A stretch of 64,000 nucleotides of DNA from Desulfobulbaceae bacterium (GCA_024636345.1 JAGXHG010000030.1:1-64000); one strand, 5' to 3'. Shown: positions 7,491 to 17,809, counted from the stretch's first letter. Translations and numbers: made by a program. Notes: generated from the letters alone by a model not told the origin.

Positions 7491-7817
7491 ATGGAAAGAA
7501 AATTATCTCCGATTACGCCAGGCGATGTACTCATAGAAGAGTTTCTCAGGCCAATGGGCATTAGTCAAAACCAGCTGGCAAAGGAGATTAATGTACCGGC
7601 GAACAGGATAAGTCAACTCGTGCACGGCAAAAGGGAAATTTCTACTGATACAGCATTAAGACTAGGGAGATATTTTGGCATTGAACCCGAATTTTGGCTG
7701 AACCTGCAGGTCCGTTACAATATGAAAATTGTCAAAGGTAAAGTGAGAAAGGAAATTAAGCAAAAAGTAAAGGTTCATGTCTCAAATACCCACGGCCAGA
7801 GTTCATCTCCAATTTAG
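7491..7817 (+). CDS. higA: HigA-type XRE antitoxin
   Basis: This 108-residue protein starts at ATG 7491, 13 bases after the HigB stop, with AAGGG upstream. It opens with the HigA signature ITPGDVLIEEFLRPMGISQ. The helix-turn-helix runs through NQLAKEINVPANRISQLVHGKR, then FGIEPEFWLNLQVRYNM. A basic C-terminal tail of about 20 residues follows. It would bind HigB and repress the operon. With HigB frameshifted it may act as a solitary regulator. Confidence 0.92.
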   Translation: MERKLSPITPGDVLIEEFLRPMGISQNQLAKEINVPANRISQLVHGKREISTDTALRLGRYFGIEPEFWLNLQVRYNMKIVKGKVRKEIKQKVKVHVSNTHGQSSSPI

Positions 7818-7844
7818 GCTTGAAAGGGGCAAAGTGCAAAGGGG

Positions 7845-7868
7845 GAATATGGGATACTTCCCATATTC
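7845..7868 (+). terminator. Stem-loop after higA
   Basis: Perfect 10 bp arms GAATATGGGA / TCCCATATTC enclose a 4-base loop, 28 bp after the higA stop. It lacks a good U-run, so termination is uncertain. Confidence 0.45.
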
Positions 7869-8011
7869 TTCATCATCCTCATACCGGTTTATATAACGAC
7901 GAAATGTCCGATCGCTCACCCTCCAAATAATCGCGCCGCCTCCTTTCAGGGTCAATCGACTTCTTTGTCAGTCACCATGCGACGCCTCTGCAAACCGCAT
8001 TTTCCGCACCT

Positions 8012-8059
8012 CGGTTTGTCTCATGGGCACCATCTCTTTGGTACCCATGAGACAAACCG
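8012..8059. repeat. Long REP-like palindrome
   Basis: Exact 16-base arms (CGGTTTGTCTCATGGG and its complement) surround a 16-base centre that can pair further. It lies in the 440 bp gene-free stretch 7818-8257, which holds only this, a stem-loop, one dispersed repeat and the HhH gene's terminator. Confidence 0.7.
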
Positions 8060-8109
8060 GACAAATTGTGTGCTATAACTCAGGACAATTTACTTGTTCT
8101 CAATGAAGT

Positions 8110-8143
8110 TTCAGGTTTAGACTTGACTAATGGGTATTGATTA
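8110..8143 (+). repeat. Dispersed short repeat, copy 4 of 4
   Basis: TTTAGACTTGACTAATGGGTATT-like run, the most diverged of the four copies. It marks the right border of the TA-rich region. Confidence 0.5.
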
Positions 8144-8207
8144 GTAGTTCAGATTTCTGTTCTCATCAATGATGACTATTGTAACTGGAGGAAAGGAGGT
8201 GGTAGTA

Positions 8208-8245
8208 GAGTGAACCGTATAGACCTTAGTCGATTAGGTTCACTC
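8208..8245 (-). terminator. Hairpin downstream of the ComEA-like gene
   Basis: GAGTGAACC and GGTTCACTC arms with a 20-base loop lie 13 bp past the stop of the minus-strand HhH gene. It has no strong U-run. Confidence 0.4.
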
Positions 8246-8257
8246 AAGGGAGAATCC

Positions 8258-8509
8258 TTATATTTCAATTTCTTTATCTAATTTTTTAAGGATGTTGGGG
8301 CCAATGCCCTTTACCTCGAGTAGTTGATCCTTAGTCTTGAAGTTGCCTTTTGTAGTGCGGTATTCAATTATGGCGGTTGCTTTTGCCGCACCAATCCCTG
8401 GAAGGCTCTCCAATGTTGCTTGGTCGGCTGTGTTGATATTAACGGCGGCAAAAGCAGCAGTGACGAAAAAAAGTAAAGCAAATACAAACAGTATTGATTT
8501 CTTTAACAT
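8258..8509 (-). CDS. Exported helix-hairpin-helix protein (ComEA-like)
   Basis: This 83-residue protein has a signal peptide (MLKKSILFVFALLFFVTAAFA) and a single ComEA-type domain. The domain reads INTADQATLESLPGIGAAKATAIIEYR, then the second hairpin LLEVKGIGPNILKKL. Such small proteins bind double-stranded DNA in the periplasm and help DNA uptake. Many delta-type bacteria carry them without a recognisable competence operon. A strong AAGGAGA site lies before the ATG. No other uptake gene except the distant pilin is in the window. Confidence 0.9.
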   Translation of the reverse strand: MLKKSILFVFALLFFVTAAFAAVNINTADQATLESLPGIGAAKATAIIEYRTTKGNFKTKDQLLEVKGIGPNILKKLDKEIEI

Positions 8510-8817
8510 AGTCTTCTCCTTGTTGAGGATTTTCTCGTTATGAGAAAAATTTTGCTTCTTGTATCTCGTGTCAAGGGGATGACCGGCGAATACAGAAACA
8601 CGTACGATGAAAAAACTATATCAAAGCGAAATAGCAAAGTAAAATTTTTTGTTAGTTTATTGTCAGCTCTGCTCATATCCCTGAATTTGAGGATAGCTGG
8701 AGGCGAGGATGGTATGTACGCTGCAATTTCTCCTTTTACAATTTCAGTTCTCCACGTGACAATGCTGTCAAGCTTTACGTTGTCCCCGGATACAGTCCAA
8801 AGCCACCGTTTGGGAAT
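8510..8817 (-). other. Gap after tatC with a start-less open frame; no gene supported
   Basis: Between tatC and the HhH gene the minus strand stays open for about 100 codons in the same frame as TatC beyond its TAG stop. The frame has no proper start, no recognised domain, and runs into the leader of the next gene. A plus-strand frame (8540-8869) overlaps it. Neither looks like a real protein. Confidence 0.4.
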
Positions 8818-9543
8818 CTATTTTTTTCCGGTACCGAAGAGAGCGGTGAGGAAAATTCCTGCCTCGTAAAGGCCAAAGAGGGGGATGGCCAGCATGGCAG
8901 TGGCCATGAAGTCGCCGGCGGTCAGGAGAAAGGCCAGAACTACAATGGCTGCATAAAAGGAGATTCTTTTCTGGCGGAAATAGCCGGCCTTGAGAAACCC
9001 TGCTTTGCCGGACATGACCATAAGAAAGGGGATTTCAAATGAGAGTCCGAAGGCCAGCATGGTGCGGGCCACAAAGGTAAGATAGTCACCGAATTTGGGG
9101 AGGGGTTCCAGATTCGGGCTGGCGTAACTCATGAAGTAGTGGAGCATTTTCGGCAGGACAGCCAGAAAGGCAAAGGCTGCCCCGGCTGCGAACAGGAGAG
9201 TTGCCCAGAAGACGACTATGGTGGCGAGTTTTTTTTCACTGCTCTTAAGTCCTGGGGCGATAAACATCCAGATCTGATAGAGGATAACTGGAAAGCTTGC
9301 CACAATGCCGATGAGCAGTGAGAGCTTGATGTAGGAGAGAAAGGCCTCTGGCAGGTTGGTGTACACCAGCTTGTGTATCAGGGGGCTGGCCTGAAAAAGA
9401 GGGGCCAGAAAGAGTCGGGCAATATGCTCGGAAAAGCCATAGGCGATGGCCGTACAGACAATAATAGCCAGGAAGGCTGTGATCAGCCGTTTCCGCAGTT
9501 CCTGATGGTGCGGGGCAAAGAGCTCAAGGCTTCTGGCTAGCAT
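8818..9543 (-). CDS. tatC: Sec-independent protein translocase subunit TatC
   Basis: This 241-residue membrane protein has six hydrophobic segments. It has TatC landmarks: an N-terminal HHQELRKRLITAF, the periplasmic SPLIHKLVYTNLPEAFLSYIKLSLLIG, and FGLSFEIPFLMVM. TatC binds twin-arginine signal peptides and forms the receptor complex with TatB. Its start lies 20 bp inside tatB, so translation is coupled. No separate tatA is present here. Sulfur-cycle anaerobes use this path to export folded redox enzymes. Confidence 0.96.
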   Translation of the reverse strand: MLARSLELFAPHHQELRKRLITAFLAIIVCTAIAYGFSEHIARLFLAPLFQASPLIHKLVYTNLPEAFLSYIKLSLLIGIVASFPVILYQIWMFIAPGLKSSEKKLATIVVFWATLLFAAGAAFAFLAVLPKMLHYFMSYASPNLEPLPKFGDYLTFVARTMLAFGLSFEIPFLMVMSGKAGFLKAGYFRQKRISFYAAIVVLAFLLTAGDFMATAMLAIPLFGLYEAGIFLTALFGTGKK

Positions 9544-9976
9544 TCTCTGGAGGGGTGTTTAGTTCATCTTCGCGAGTGGTCTGCTCTGTCGTTTCGCTGA
9601 TATCATCTGCTGTCTGCTCCTCGGAGAGGGCGGGCGTGGTGTCATCGATCACGGTGAGTTCGGCTTCAATGATCTTGTCTGCGCTTTTATCAGGACTGGG
9701 ATTCACCCCTTCACCGGGGCCAAGGGTTTTCCACGATTCATCAGAAGATTCAAGGAGATTGTCCTGGCGCCCATGAACGGCGTTGTTGAGGTCGGATTTG
9801 ATGCTGTCTAAGGTGCCGTCTTCTGTCAGGTTTTTTTTGAGCGCCTCGGCTGTTTTTTTCAGTTCCATCACCCCTTTTGCCATGGAGCGCGCAAGCTCAG
9901 GTAATTTGTCCGGCCCGACAACGATAAGGGCGAGGGCCAGGATCAAAATCATTTCAGGGAGACCAATGCCGAACAT
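9524..9976 (-). CDS. tatB: Sec-independent protein translocase subunit TatB
   Basis: This 150-residue protein has the TatA/B hallmark: FGIGLPEMILILALALIVVGPDKLPELARSMAKG, a single short membrane helix, then an amphipathic helix, then an acidic, proline-containing tail. The Glu in the first helix and the long tail point to TatB rather than TatA. It is cotranscribed with tatC. A good promoter lies 99-127 bp upstream, and the leader carries a tandem GGTGAAAAATCAGG duplication (9991-10018). Confidence 0.93.
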   Translation of the reverse strand: MFGIGLPEMILILALALIVVGPDKLPELARSMAKGVMELKKTAEALKKNLTEDGTLDSIKSDLNNAVHGRQDNLLESSDESWKTLGPGEGVNPSPDKSADKIIEAELTVIDDTTPALSEEQTADDISETTEQTTREDELNTPPENASQKP

Positions 9977-10074
9977 AGAGGTACCTTTGAGGTGAAAAAT
10001 CAGGGGTGAAAAATCAGGAGAGAATAGAAGTCTTTTAGTTTAATTGTATTATACAGTCTACTTTAGAAAAAAAT

Positions 10075-10103
10075 AATGTACGTCATTTGCACGAGGGTGT
10101 CAA
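10075..10103 (-). promoter_or_regulatory. Sigma-70-type promoter for tatBC
   Basis: On the minus strand TTGACA is separated by 17 bases from TACATT. A second -10-like TATAAT lies about 25 bases further downstream. Position fits a tatBC transcript independent of the upstream iron-sulfur gene. Confidence 0.55.
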
Positions 10104-10144
10104 TCTTTGTTGAGCCTCGCTACCATGTCCCGGCTCGTAATGCT

Positions 10145-11146
10145 TTAAGGGTGGCCAATTGACTTGAGCTGCTGGTAATAGTGATGAAAGGTCTCGGCTG
10201 AAACCTGGCTCTGCCAGTGACCGGTAATCCTGGCCAGCAACCAGAATAGGAAAAAAGAGCCGATGATCAGTGCCGGCAGCAGGAGTGGTTGCACTGTTGC
10301 CTTTCCTGGCAGGGTAAGTTGGAGGCATTCTTTTTGGGGGCAGACCGGGAGACATTCCAGGCAGCCGATACATTCGCAGTTGCGCACGGTGTTTCTGGCG
10401 GTGATCTTGATGGATGCCGGGCAGACTTTCTCGCATTTTTTGCAGTCAATACATAATGTTTTCTCTCGTTTTATCTGAAAAGGACTCAAGGTGGCCAAGA
10501 GCCCAAGAAGTGCACCATGGGGGCATAGGTAGCGGCACCATGGATTTTTGACGATAAAGGACAGTAGCAGGAGAATGAGCATGATCGAACCGGCGAGCCG
10601 GCTGGGATCAAGAAAGAAATGGAGCATCTTGGCGTCCGAGATCATGTTGTAGGATGAATAGTGAAAAGAGGTAAGTTCCTGCAGATTCATCTTCCACAGG
10701 ATGAGCCAGGAAAAAGTGGCGAGCAGTAGATATTTCAGAGAGAGCAGGGGGAGGTCAATCCAGAATGGAATGGTCTGTAGAATGTGCAGTTTTTTACCGA
10801 TTTTTTCTGCCAGATTTGAGGCAAAGCCAATGGGGCAGATCCAACCACAGAAACCTTTGCGTAAAAAGAGACCAAGAAACAAGGCGGCCAGGAAGATGGT
10901 GAGGCCTGCCGGATGGATGGTGTCATATTCCCCGGAAAGAAGAAGCCGTTTCAGGCTGACCAGGGCGCCAAGGGGGAGAAATGCCTCGACTGCAGGCGGG
11001 CGGACGGCAATTTGGGCAGAGGCATTTGTGGCCCAGAGATAAAATTGATAAAATTGCACGCCGATGATCAGGCAGAAAACGGCAAAAAGAGACTGGATGA
11101 TCAGGCGGAGTCTGGAGATATGGTTGATCTTGAGAGAAAATTTCAT
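10145..11146 (-). CDS. NapH/RdxA-like membrane-bound 4Fe-4S protein
   Basis: This is a 333-residue polytopic membrane protein with two CxxxCP motifs in loops (CGWICPIG and CRYLCPHG), the mark of the NapH/NosR/RdxA group. Two ferredoxin-type 4Fe-4S clusters follow in the C-terminal half: CIDCKKCEKVCP and CIGCLECLPVCP. It should pass electrons between the quinone pool or cytoplasm and periplasmic redox partners. The start at 11146 is chosen because the earlier ATG at 11194 lies inside a MITE. The specific partner is unknown. Confidence 0.9.
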   Translation of the reverse strand: MKFSLKINHISRLRLIIQSLFAVFCLIIGVQFYQFYLWATNASAQIAVRPPAVEAFLPLGALVSLKRLLLSGEYDTIHPAGLTIFLAALFLGLFLRKGFCGWICPIGFASNLAEKIGKKLHILQTIPFWIDLPLLSLKYLLLATFSWLILWKMNLQELTSFHYSSYNMISDAKMLHFFLDPSRLAGSIMLILLLLSFIVKNPWCRYLCPHGALLGLLATLSPFQIKREKTLCIDCKKCEKVCPASIKITARNTVRNCECIGCLECLPVCPQKECLQLTLPGKATVQPLLLPALIIGSFFLFWLLARITGHWQSQVSAETFHHYYQQLKSIGHP

Positions 11147-11180
11147 GGAAACAGCCAGAGGTGGGTACAGGTTAATTGGG

Positions 11181-11324
11181 TAGTGCCTGTCCATTAATGG
11201 TCTTTTTGCCAATCTCTTCGTTATGCTCAAAAAATAATGCTCGTAATATCAAGCATATGCCTGCTCTTGTTTTTATCGCATGTCTCGATTTTGAACAAAG
11301 ATCCTCATTGATTGACAGGCACTA
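11181..11324. mobile_element. IS630/mariner-like MITE, copy 1
   Basis: The 144 bp element is bounded by TAGTGCCTGTC and GACAGGCACTA. The inverted similarity extends imperfectly to about 28 bp. TA at each outer edge fits the TA target duplication of IS630/Tc1-type elements. There is no coding capacity. Its interior (GGTCTTTTTGCC near the left, TATGCCTGCT in the middle, a TTGAA..ATCCT run near the right) is shared with 33035-33176. Confidence 0.75.
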
Positions 11325-12934
<1,610 letters not shown>

Positions 12935-13021
12935 AGGCCACTTCAGACATGCAGGCTGAAGGTGAAAGAGTAGGTGTGTCCCTGGGGCGCTTAAAAATAG
13001 AGCAAGAAATGAGGTTACTGT

Positions 13022-13285
13022 ATGGCTAGAATTACCGTGGAAGATTGTTTGGAACAGATTGGTGACGATAATAGGTTTAATCTGGTTCATCTCACTGTTG
13101 AACGCATTAAACAGCACCGACATGGCGAACCTTATCTGGTACCGGGAAACAATAAAGAGATCGTCATGACCCTGCGGGAAATCGCCGCCGGCAAGGTTAC
13201 CTTTGCTAATATCAAGAAGCTGACAGATCACTCTCGAAAGGAAGGTCAGGAAGATAACGTTTCTGAGCAGGTCGTTGGGGCGTAA
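13022..13285 (+). CDS. rpoZ: RNA polymerase omega subunit
   Basis: This 87-residue protein starts MARITVEDCLEQIGDDNRFNLVHLTVERIKQ, the conserved omega N-terminus. It continues through the NNKEIVMTLREIAAGKV helix that wraps the beta-prime C-terminus, and ends in a variable acidic tail. It stabilises RNA polymerase and contributes to ppGpp binding in proteobacteria. It lies about 90 bp after purA and may share its transcript. The 184 bp after it shows no other gene. Confidence 0.95.
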   Translation: MARITVEDCLEQIGDDNRFNLVHLTVERIKQHRHGEPYLVPGNNKEIVMTLREIAAGKVTFANIKKLTDHSRKEGQEDNVSEQVVGA

Positions 13286-13469
13286 GCAAACCGCCTTTTG
13301 ATAATAATTGTAACTTTGGAATGTTCTGCACGGAGAAGAGGGGCGATAGTTTTTTATACCCCAGGAATACTTCTTCCGGCGGTGCATTCGTGGCTGTAGT
13401 AACTTAATGGTCATGAATGTAAGGGTTGTTGAGTAGCGGCTTTAAATTTTTTTTGTTCGAGTTGGAAGA

Positions 13470-14606
13470 ATGCCTAGAGATTATTACGAAGTATTGTCTG
13501 TAAGCCGGACGGCAAGCAGCGGTGAGATTAAGAAAGCTTATCGGGTCCTTGCCATGAAACACCATCCGGATCGGAATCCGGATGACAAAGAGGCGGAGTC
13601 TCTTTTTAAAGAGTGTGCTGAGGCCTATGAGGTGCTCAGTGATGTCCAGAAACGCAAGATCTATGATACCTATGGGTATGAAGGTCTGAAGAGCAGTGGC
13701 TATCAGGGGCCGGGGAATTTTGAAGATGTTTTCTCCGGGTTTGGTGATCTGTTTGGGGATCTCTTCGGGAGACGCGGAGGAGCTCAACCCCGACGGAATG
13801 GCCCGCTCCCCGGTAATGATCTTCGTTACGATGCCACCATCTCGTTCATGGAGGCCATGCATGGTGTGGCCAAAGAGGTGGATCTGACCAGGCGTGATAC
13901 CTGCTGGACTTGCGAAGGTTCAGGCTGCCGTCCCGGTCACAAGAGGGAGACCTGTCCCTTTTGTCATGGACGTGGCCAGGTGATTCGTTCCCAGGGATTT
14001 TTTCAGGTCAGTAGTACCTGTCCTCAATGCCAGGGCGAGGGAGAAATTGTCACTGATCCATGTGCCGACTGTAACGGCTCTGGACTGGTGAATAAAAGCA
14101 AGAAGGTTTCGATTAAGATACCTGCCGGTGTTGATCATGGCGCCCGGATGCGCCTGCGCGGAGAAGGCGAAGGCGGCCGTCGCGGCGGGGCTGCCGGTGA
14201 CCTCTATGTGGTTATTCATGTAGAGGAACATGAGTTTTTTAAACGGGAAGGGGATACTATTTACTGTCATTTCCCGGTGTCCATGGTTCAGGCAGCCCTT
14301 GGCTGTAAGGTAGAGGTGCCGACGATACATGGGAAAAAGAATTTAAAAATACCGGCCGGAAGTCAATCTGGAGCCATGTTTACCTTGAAGCATGAAGGAG
14401 TACCCAGTCTGCGTGGTAGTGGCCGAGGGGATATGGTGGTTGAACTTCAGGTGAAGACGCCGGTGAAGCTTTGCGAAGAGCAGAAAGAAATCCTGCGTAA
14501 ATTCGATGAACTCTGTCGGGAGCACGGGCATCATAAAGAACAGGAGGGCTTTTTTAGTCGACTTTTTAGTGAAGTCCTTGGTAAAAAGTCCAAAGAGGAA
14601 GAATAG
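13470..14606 (+). CDS. dnaJ: Chaperone DnaJ (Hsp40)
   Basis: This 378-residue type I DnaJ has a J-domain with the HPD motif ([11 protein letters not shown] near residue 30) and a Gly/Phe-rich linker. Four CxxCxGxG zinc repeats follow ([32 protein letters not shown]) at about 145-205, then two C-terminal substrate-binding domains. It stimulates the DnaK ATPase. No dnaK or grpE is adjacent here. It lies four bases before moaC, so the two are cotranscribed. Confidence 0.97.
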   Translation: MPRDYYEVLSVSRTASSGEIKKAYRVLAMKHHPDRNPDDKEAESLFKECAEAYEVLSDVQKRKIYDTYGYEGLKSSGYQGPGNFEDVFSGFGDLFGDLFGRRGGAQPRRNGPLPGNDLRYDATISFMEAMHGVAKEVDLTRRDTCWTCEGSGCRPGHKRETCPFCHGRGQVIRSQGFFQVSSTCPQCQGEGEIVTDPCADCNGSGLVNKSKKVSIKIPAGVDHGARMRLRGEGEGGRRGGAAGDLYVVIHVEEHEFFKREGDTIYCHFPVSMVQAALGCKVEVPTIHGKKNLKIPAGSQSGAMFTLKHEGVPSLRGSGRGDMVVELQVKTPVKLCEEQKEILRKFDELCREHGHHKEQEGFFSRLFSEVLGKKSKEEE

Positions 14607-14609
14607 TCA

Positions 14610-15107
14610 ATGAGTCAGGTGGATAGAGATTCAGGGTTTACCCATTTTGATGGTGATGGCAATGCCAGGATGGTTGATGTCAGCGGCAAAAATGAATCAA
14701 CCAGGGTAGCGCTGGCCGCCGGGAGTGTCAGCATGTCGGCACAGGCTTACGCCTTGGTAAAAAGTGGATCCATGGCCAAAGGTGATGTCTTAGGTGTTGC
14801 CCGACTGGCAGGAATTATGGGTGCTAAAAAGGTTGATGAGCTCATACCCCTTGCCCATCCCTTGATGATTACCAGGACCAATGTGGATTTTGTCTTTCAT
14901 GATGAGGATTGCTCCATAGAGATTCAGGCAACAGTGGGAATCTGTGGCAAGACTGGTGTGGAGATGGAGGCCCTTACAGCTGTTTCGCTGGCAGCTTTGA
15001 CTATTTACGATATGTGTAAAGCAGTTGATAAAGCCATGATGATTAATAATATCCGTCTGTTGAAAAAAACAGGTGGTAAAAGTGGGACCTTTGTACGACA
15101 AGAATAA
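14610..15107 (+). CDS. moaC: Cyclic pyranopterin monophosphate synthase MoaC
   Basis: This 165-residue protein acts in the first stage of molybdenum cofactor synthesis with MoaA. It carries the conserved [15 protein letters not shown] run, the [26 protein letters not shown] signature and a C-terminal KSG. Active-site Lys and Asp are within the second motif. It sits directly behind dnaJ. The rest of the moa pathway is outside the window. Confidence 0.96.
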   Translation: MSQVDRDSGFTHFDGDGNARMVDVSGKNESTRVALAAGSVSMSAQAYALVKSGSMAKGDVLGVARLAGIMGAKKVDELIPLAHPLMITRTNVDFVFHDEDCSIEIQATVGICGKTGVEMEALTAVSLAALTIYDMCKAVDKAMMINNIRLLKKTGGKSGTFVRQE

Positions 15108-15176
15108 GGGTTTTGTTGTTTTCCTATAATATATGTAACCCTTACAGGGGTGCTGGATAATTTGGGGGATGATTGA

Positions 15177-15542
15177 ATGGATCAAAAAGAGTTGGACAGG
15201 TTCAGAAAGTTACTTGAGGATAAACGTGCCGAGATCCTGAGTGAAGCGGAACGTACATTGACTGAACTGACCGATCGTAGCGGGAACATTCCAGACCCGA
15301 ATGATCGGGCCAGCGCTGAGGCTGATCGGAGTTTTGAACTTCGTATCCGTGATCGGGAGAGGAAATTACTTCCAAAGATTGAGGATGCTCTTGAGCGAAT
15401 CAATGACGGTACTTTTGGCGAATGTGAGGGATGTGGTGAAGAGATCGGTATGAAGCGACTTGAGGCCCGGCCTGTGACGTCGTTGTGTATTGACTGCAAA
15501 ACCCTTCAGGAAAAGAAAGAAAAAGGACATGGGACAGATTAA
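15177..15542 (+). CDS. DksA/TraR-family zinc-finger transcription factor
   Basis: This 121-residue protein has a long N-terminal coiled coil (about residues 1-75, including NDRASAEADRSFELRIRDRERK) and a C-terminal four-cysteine zinc finger (CEGCGEEI, then CIDCKTLQE). This is the layout of DksA-type proteins that enter the RNA polymerase secondary channel and act with ppGpp. An acidic Asp at the coiled-coil tip (DPNDRAS) matches the functional position in DksA. It is two bases from galT, so the two are in one operon. Confidence 0.93.
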   Translation: MDQKELDRFRKLLEDKRAEILSEAERTLTELTDRSGNIPDPNDRASAEADRSFELRIRDRERKLLPKIEDALERINDGTFGECEGCGEEIGMKRLEARPVTSLCIDCKTLQEKKEKGHGTD

Positions 15543-15544
15543 CC

Positions 15545-16570
15545 ATGCCTGAGTTACGAAAAGATCCTGTTCTTGGCCGGTGGATTATCATTGCCCAGGA
15601 GCGTGCCAAGCGGCCTACCGATTTTGTTGTTGCAGAGACTCCATCTGCGGGAGGTTTTTGTCCCCTTTGTCCTGGAAATGAAAACACAACCCCCCCGGAG
15701 GTTCTTGCTTACGGCCGACCGTATGGGGCGCCTGCGAATACCCCTGGCTGGCTGGTGCGGGTTGTTCCCAATAAATATCCAGCCCTTGTCATTGAAGGAA
15801 ATCTCGACCGTCAGGGAGAGGGACTTTATGATAAGATGAATGGGATCGGTGCTCATGAGGTGATCATCGAGAGTCCGCGTCATGAAGATGTTTTTGCCAA
15901 GCTGGCTCTTCCTCATATGGTCGTGGTATTTCAAGCCTTTCGGTCCAGGATTCAGGATTTAGAGCGTGATCCTCGATTCCTTTATGTCCTGGTTTTTAAG
16001 AATTATGGACGTGCTGCCGGGGCCTCGTTGGAACATTCACATTCACAGCTTGTGGCCTTGCCTATTCTTCCCCGGATGATTGTTTCGGAACTTCAGGGAA
16101 CTTTGGAGTATTATAAGTACAAGGAACGCTGTATTTATTGTGATATTATCCGCCAGGAAATCCAGCAAAAGGTTAGGGTGGTATGTCAGAACGAACTTTT
16201 TATCACCATGACTCCTTTTGCGCCGCGGACACCTTTTGAGATGTGGATTCTCCCCAAACAGCATGAGTCCGGTTATCACAACCAGAACGATGAGCAGCTT
16301 GCGGCTCTGGCTGATATCTTTTCTGAGACCTTGCGCCGTCTTGATGCCTGTATCCCTGGTGTTCCTTATAACTTTGTGCTTCACACCCAACCCTTGCGTT
16401 CTGAAAGTATGAAGCATTTTCACTGGCATTTTGAGATTGTTCCCAAATTAACATCTATTGCTGGATTTGAATGGGGCTCCGGATTTTATATTAACCCCAT
16501 GCCACCCGAAGAGGCTGCATTGTATCTGCGTGAATCACTTGAAAAAGGAGCACAGGAGGCAAGGCCATGA
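15545..16570 (+). CDS. galT: Galactose-1-phosphate uridylyltransferase (GalT family)
   Basis: This 341-residue HIT-superfamily enzyme has an N-terminal zinc site (CPLCPGNE), the catalytic-type LEHSHSQLVALP around 165, a second cysteine pair CIYCDI, and KHFHWHFEIVPKL near 285. It should transfer UMP between UDP-glucose and galactose-1-phosphate. In such anaerobes it may act on other sugar or nucleotide phosphates, as some relatives do. The stop overlaps the next gene by four bases. Confidence 0.9.
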   Translation: MPELRKDPVLGRWIIIAQERAKRPTDFVVAETPSAGGFCPLCPGNENTTPPEVLAYGRPYGAPANTPGWLVRVVPNKYPALVIEGNLDRQGEGLYDKMNGIGAHEVIIESPRHEDVFAKLALPHMVVVFQAFRSRIQDLERDPRFLYVLVFKNYGRAAGASLEHSHSQLVALPILPRMIVSELQGTLEYYKYKERCIYCDIIRQEIQQKVRVVCQNELFITMTPFAPRTPFEMWILPKQHESGYHNQNDEQLAALADIFSETLRRLDACIPGVPYNFVLHTQPLRSESMKHFHWHFEIVPKLTSIAGFEWGSGFYINPMPPEEAALYLRESLEKGAQEARP

Positions 16571-16917
16571 AGAAAATCTTACTGGTTGATGACGAAGAGG
16601 GTATTCAACTGTTGTATCAGGAAGAATTCCAGGATGAGGGTTACGAAGTGATTTCGGCCTTTACTGGAGAAGAGGCTCTGGAAAAATTCAAGTCAGAAGT
16701 GCCGGATTTGGTCATTCTTGATATCCAAATGCCGGGGATGAATGGAATTGAGGTCTTGAGGCAAATGAAGATGATTGCCCCTCATCTCCCGATTATTCTC
16801 AGTACTGCTTATCATGAATATACACAGGATCTGAGCGCCTGGGCATCTGATGAGTTTATTGTTAAATCCCCGGACATGCAGAAATTGAAAGATGCTGTCT
16901 GCAAGTATCTGGGATAG
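16567..16917 (+). CDS. Single-domain response regulator (CheY-like)
   Basis: This 116-residue receiver domain has no output domain. The acidic pair is at residues 8-9 (VDDEEG), the phospho-acceptor is Asp52 (LVILDIQMPGMNG), the Thr/Ser switch is in IILSTAY, and the Lys is in FIVKSP. It overlaps galT by four bases. No histidine kinase is nearby, so its partner must be elsewhere. It may act by protein-protein contact rather than DNA binding. Confidence 0.92.
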   Translation: MKKILLVDDEEGIQLLYQEEFQDEGYEVISAFTGEEALEKFKSEVPDLVILDIQMPGMNGIEVLRQMKMIAPHLPIILSTAYHEYTQDLSAWASDEFIVKSPDMQKLKDAVCKYLG

Positions 16918-17041
16918 TGGTATGGTTGTGCGTACCCAGGTTGTTTAGGCTGTAGTCTGTCAGGTCTGAGCAAAGAACAGACCCTTGCTTTCCTTGTCCG
17001 ACCCAAACGCTTACAGACTCTCTATCTGAGTAGGCACGATT

Positions 17042-17782
17042 ATGAAAGATATCCAGAGTGAGCTCGACCATAGACGTATCAATATCAAGAAGGTCGGCGT
17101 CAAGACCATTTCATACCCTATAACCGTATTGGATAAGGCCAGGAATCATCAGCATACTGTGGCCACGGTCAATATGTATGTGAATCTGCCTCATCGGTTC
17201 AAGGGAACCCATATGAGTCGTTTTGTTGAGATTCTGAATCGGTTTCATGGGCAGATTGATCTGGGAAGTTTTCATCATATTCTCGAGGAGATGAAAGAGC
17301 GGTTGGAGGCAGAGGCTGCTCATATGGAGATGGGGTTTGCCTATTTCCTGCCGAGAAAGCAAAACCCGGATATCTTGAATGCCTGCCGTTATGAGTGCCG
17401 GATGCATGGTTCTCTTGACCAGAGTGATGACCTTGAATTCCAGTTTACCGTCCCGGTGTCGTTACCTTTGAAAGAAATGGCGGTATCTGGATTGCCCCGT
17501 TCTCGTGGTCATTGGGGACATGCGGTTATTGCGGTCAGGTTCCGTCATTTTATCTGGATTGAAGATATTATCAACCTGGTTGAACTGGCCATAGAGCAGG
17601 CTATTGGTCAGGAACAAGAACAGAGCAGCCAGGATCTGCAGGGATCGTTGTCTGTGGAGTCACTTACCCGGCACATTGGGGCTCGTCTTGCGGAATTATC
17701 TGCACTAAAATGGTTTTCGGTAACGGTGGAGAATCTTTTTGAAGGTTATTCTACCTTTGCCACGACTTCTTATTCTTCCTAA
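17042..17782 (+). CDS. FolE2-family protein (GTP cyclohydrolase IB fold) lacking the catalytic motif
   Basis: This 246-residue protein matches the GTP cyclohydrolase FolE2 family along its length: VGVKTISYPITVLD near the start, FKGTHMSRFVEIL, LEAEAAHMEMGFAYF, FIWIEDIINLVE and ALKWFSVTVEN near the end. The hallmark CPCSKEIS-GAHNQR segment, which supplies the catalytic cysteine and histidine, is replaced by LPLKEMAVSGLPRSRGH (residues about 142-158). The C-terminal NFESIHNHSA-type motif is also lost. There is no frameshift, so the gene appears maintained. It is unlikely to make dihydroneopterin triphosphate; its real role is unknown. Confidence 0.85.
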   Translation: MKDIQSELDHRRINIKKVGVKTISYPITVLDKARNHQHTVATVNMYVNLPHRFKGTHMSRFVEILNRFHGQIDLGSFHHILEEMKERLEAEAAHMEMGFAYFLPRKQNPDILNACRYECRMHGSLDQSDDLEFQFTVPVSLPLKEMAVSGLPRSRGHWGHAVIAVRFRHFIWIEDIINLVELAIEQAIGQEQEQSSQDLQGSLSVESLTRHIGARLAELSALKWFSVTVENLFEGYSTFATTSYSS

Positions 17783-17809
17783 TTAAATCTTGTTTATTCT
17801 CATATTATC

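Noticed and set aside
8540-8869. 109-codon plus-strand frame between the HhH gene and tatC
   Set aside because: It overlaps the tatC 3' end in antisense and has no family resemblance; both strands are open here by chance.
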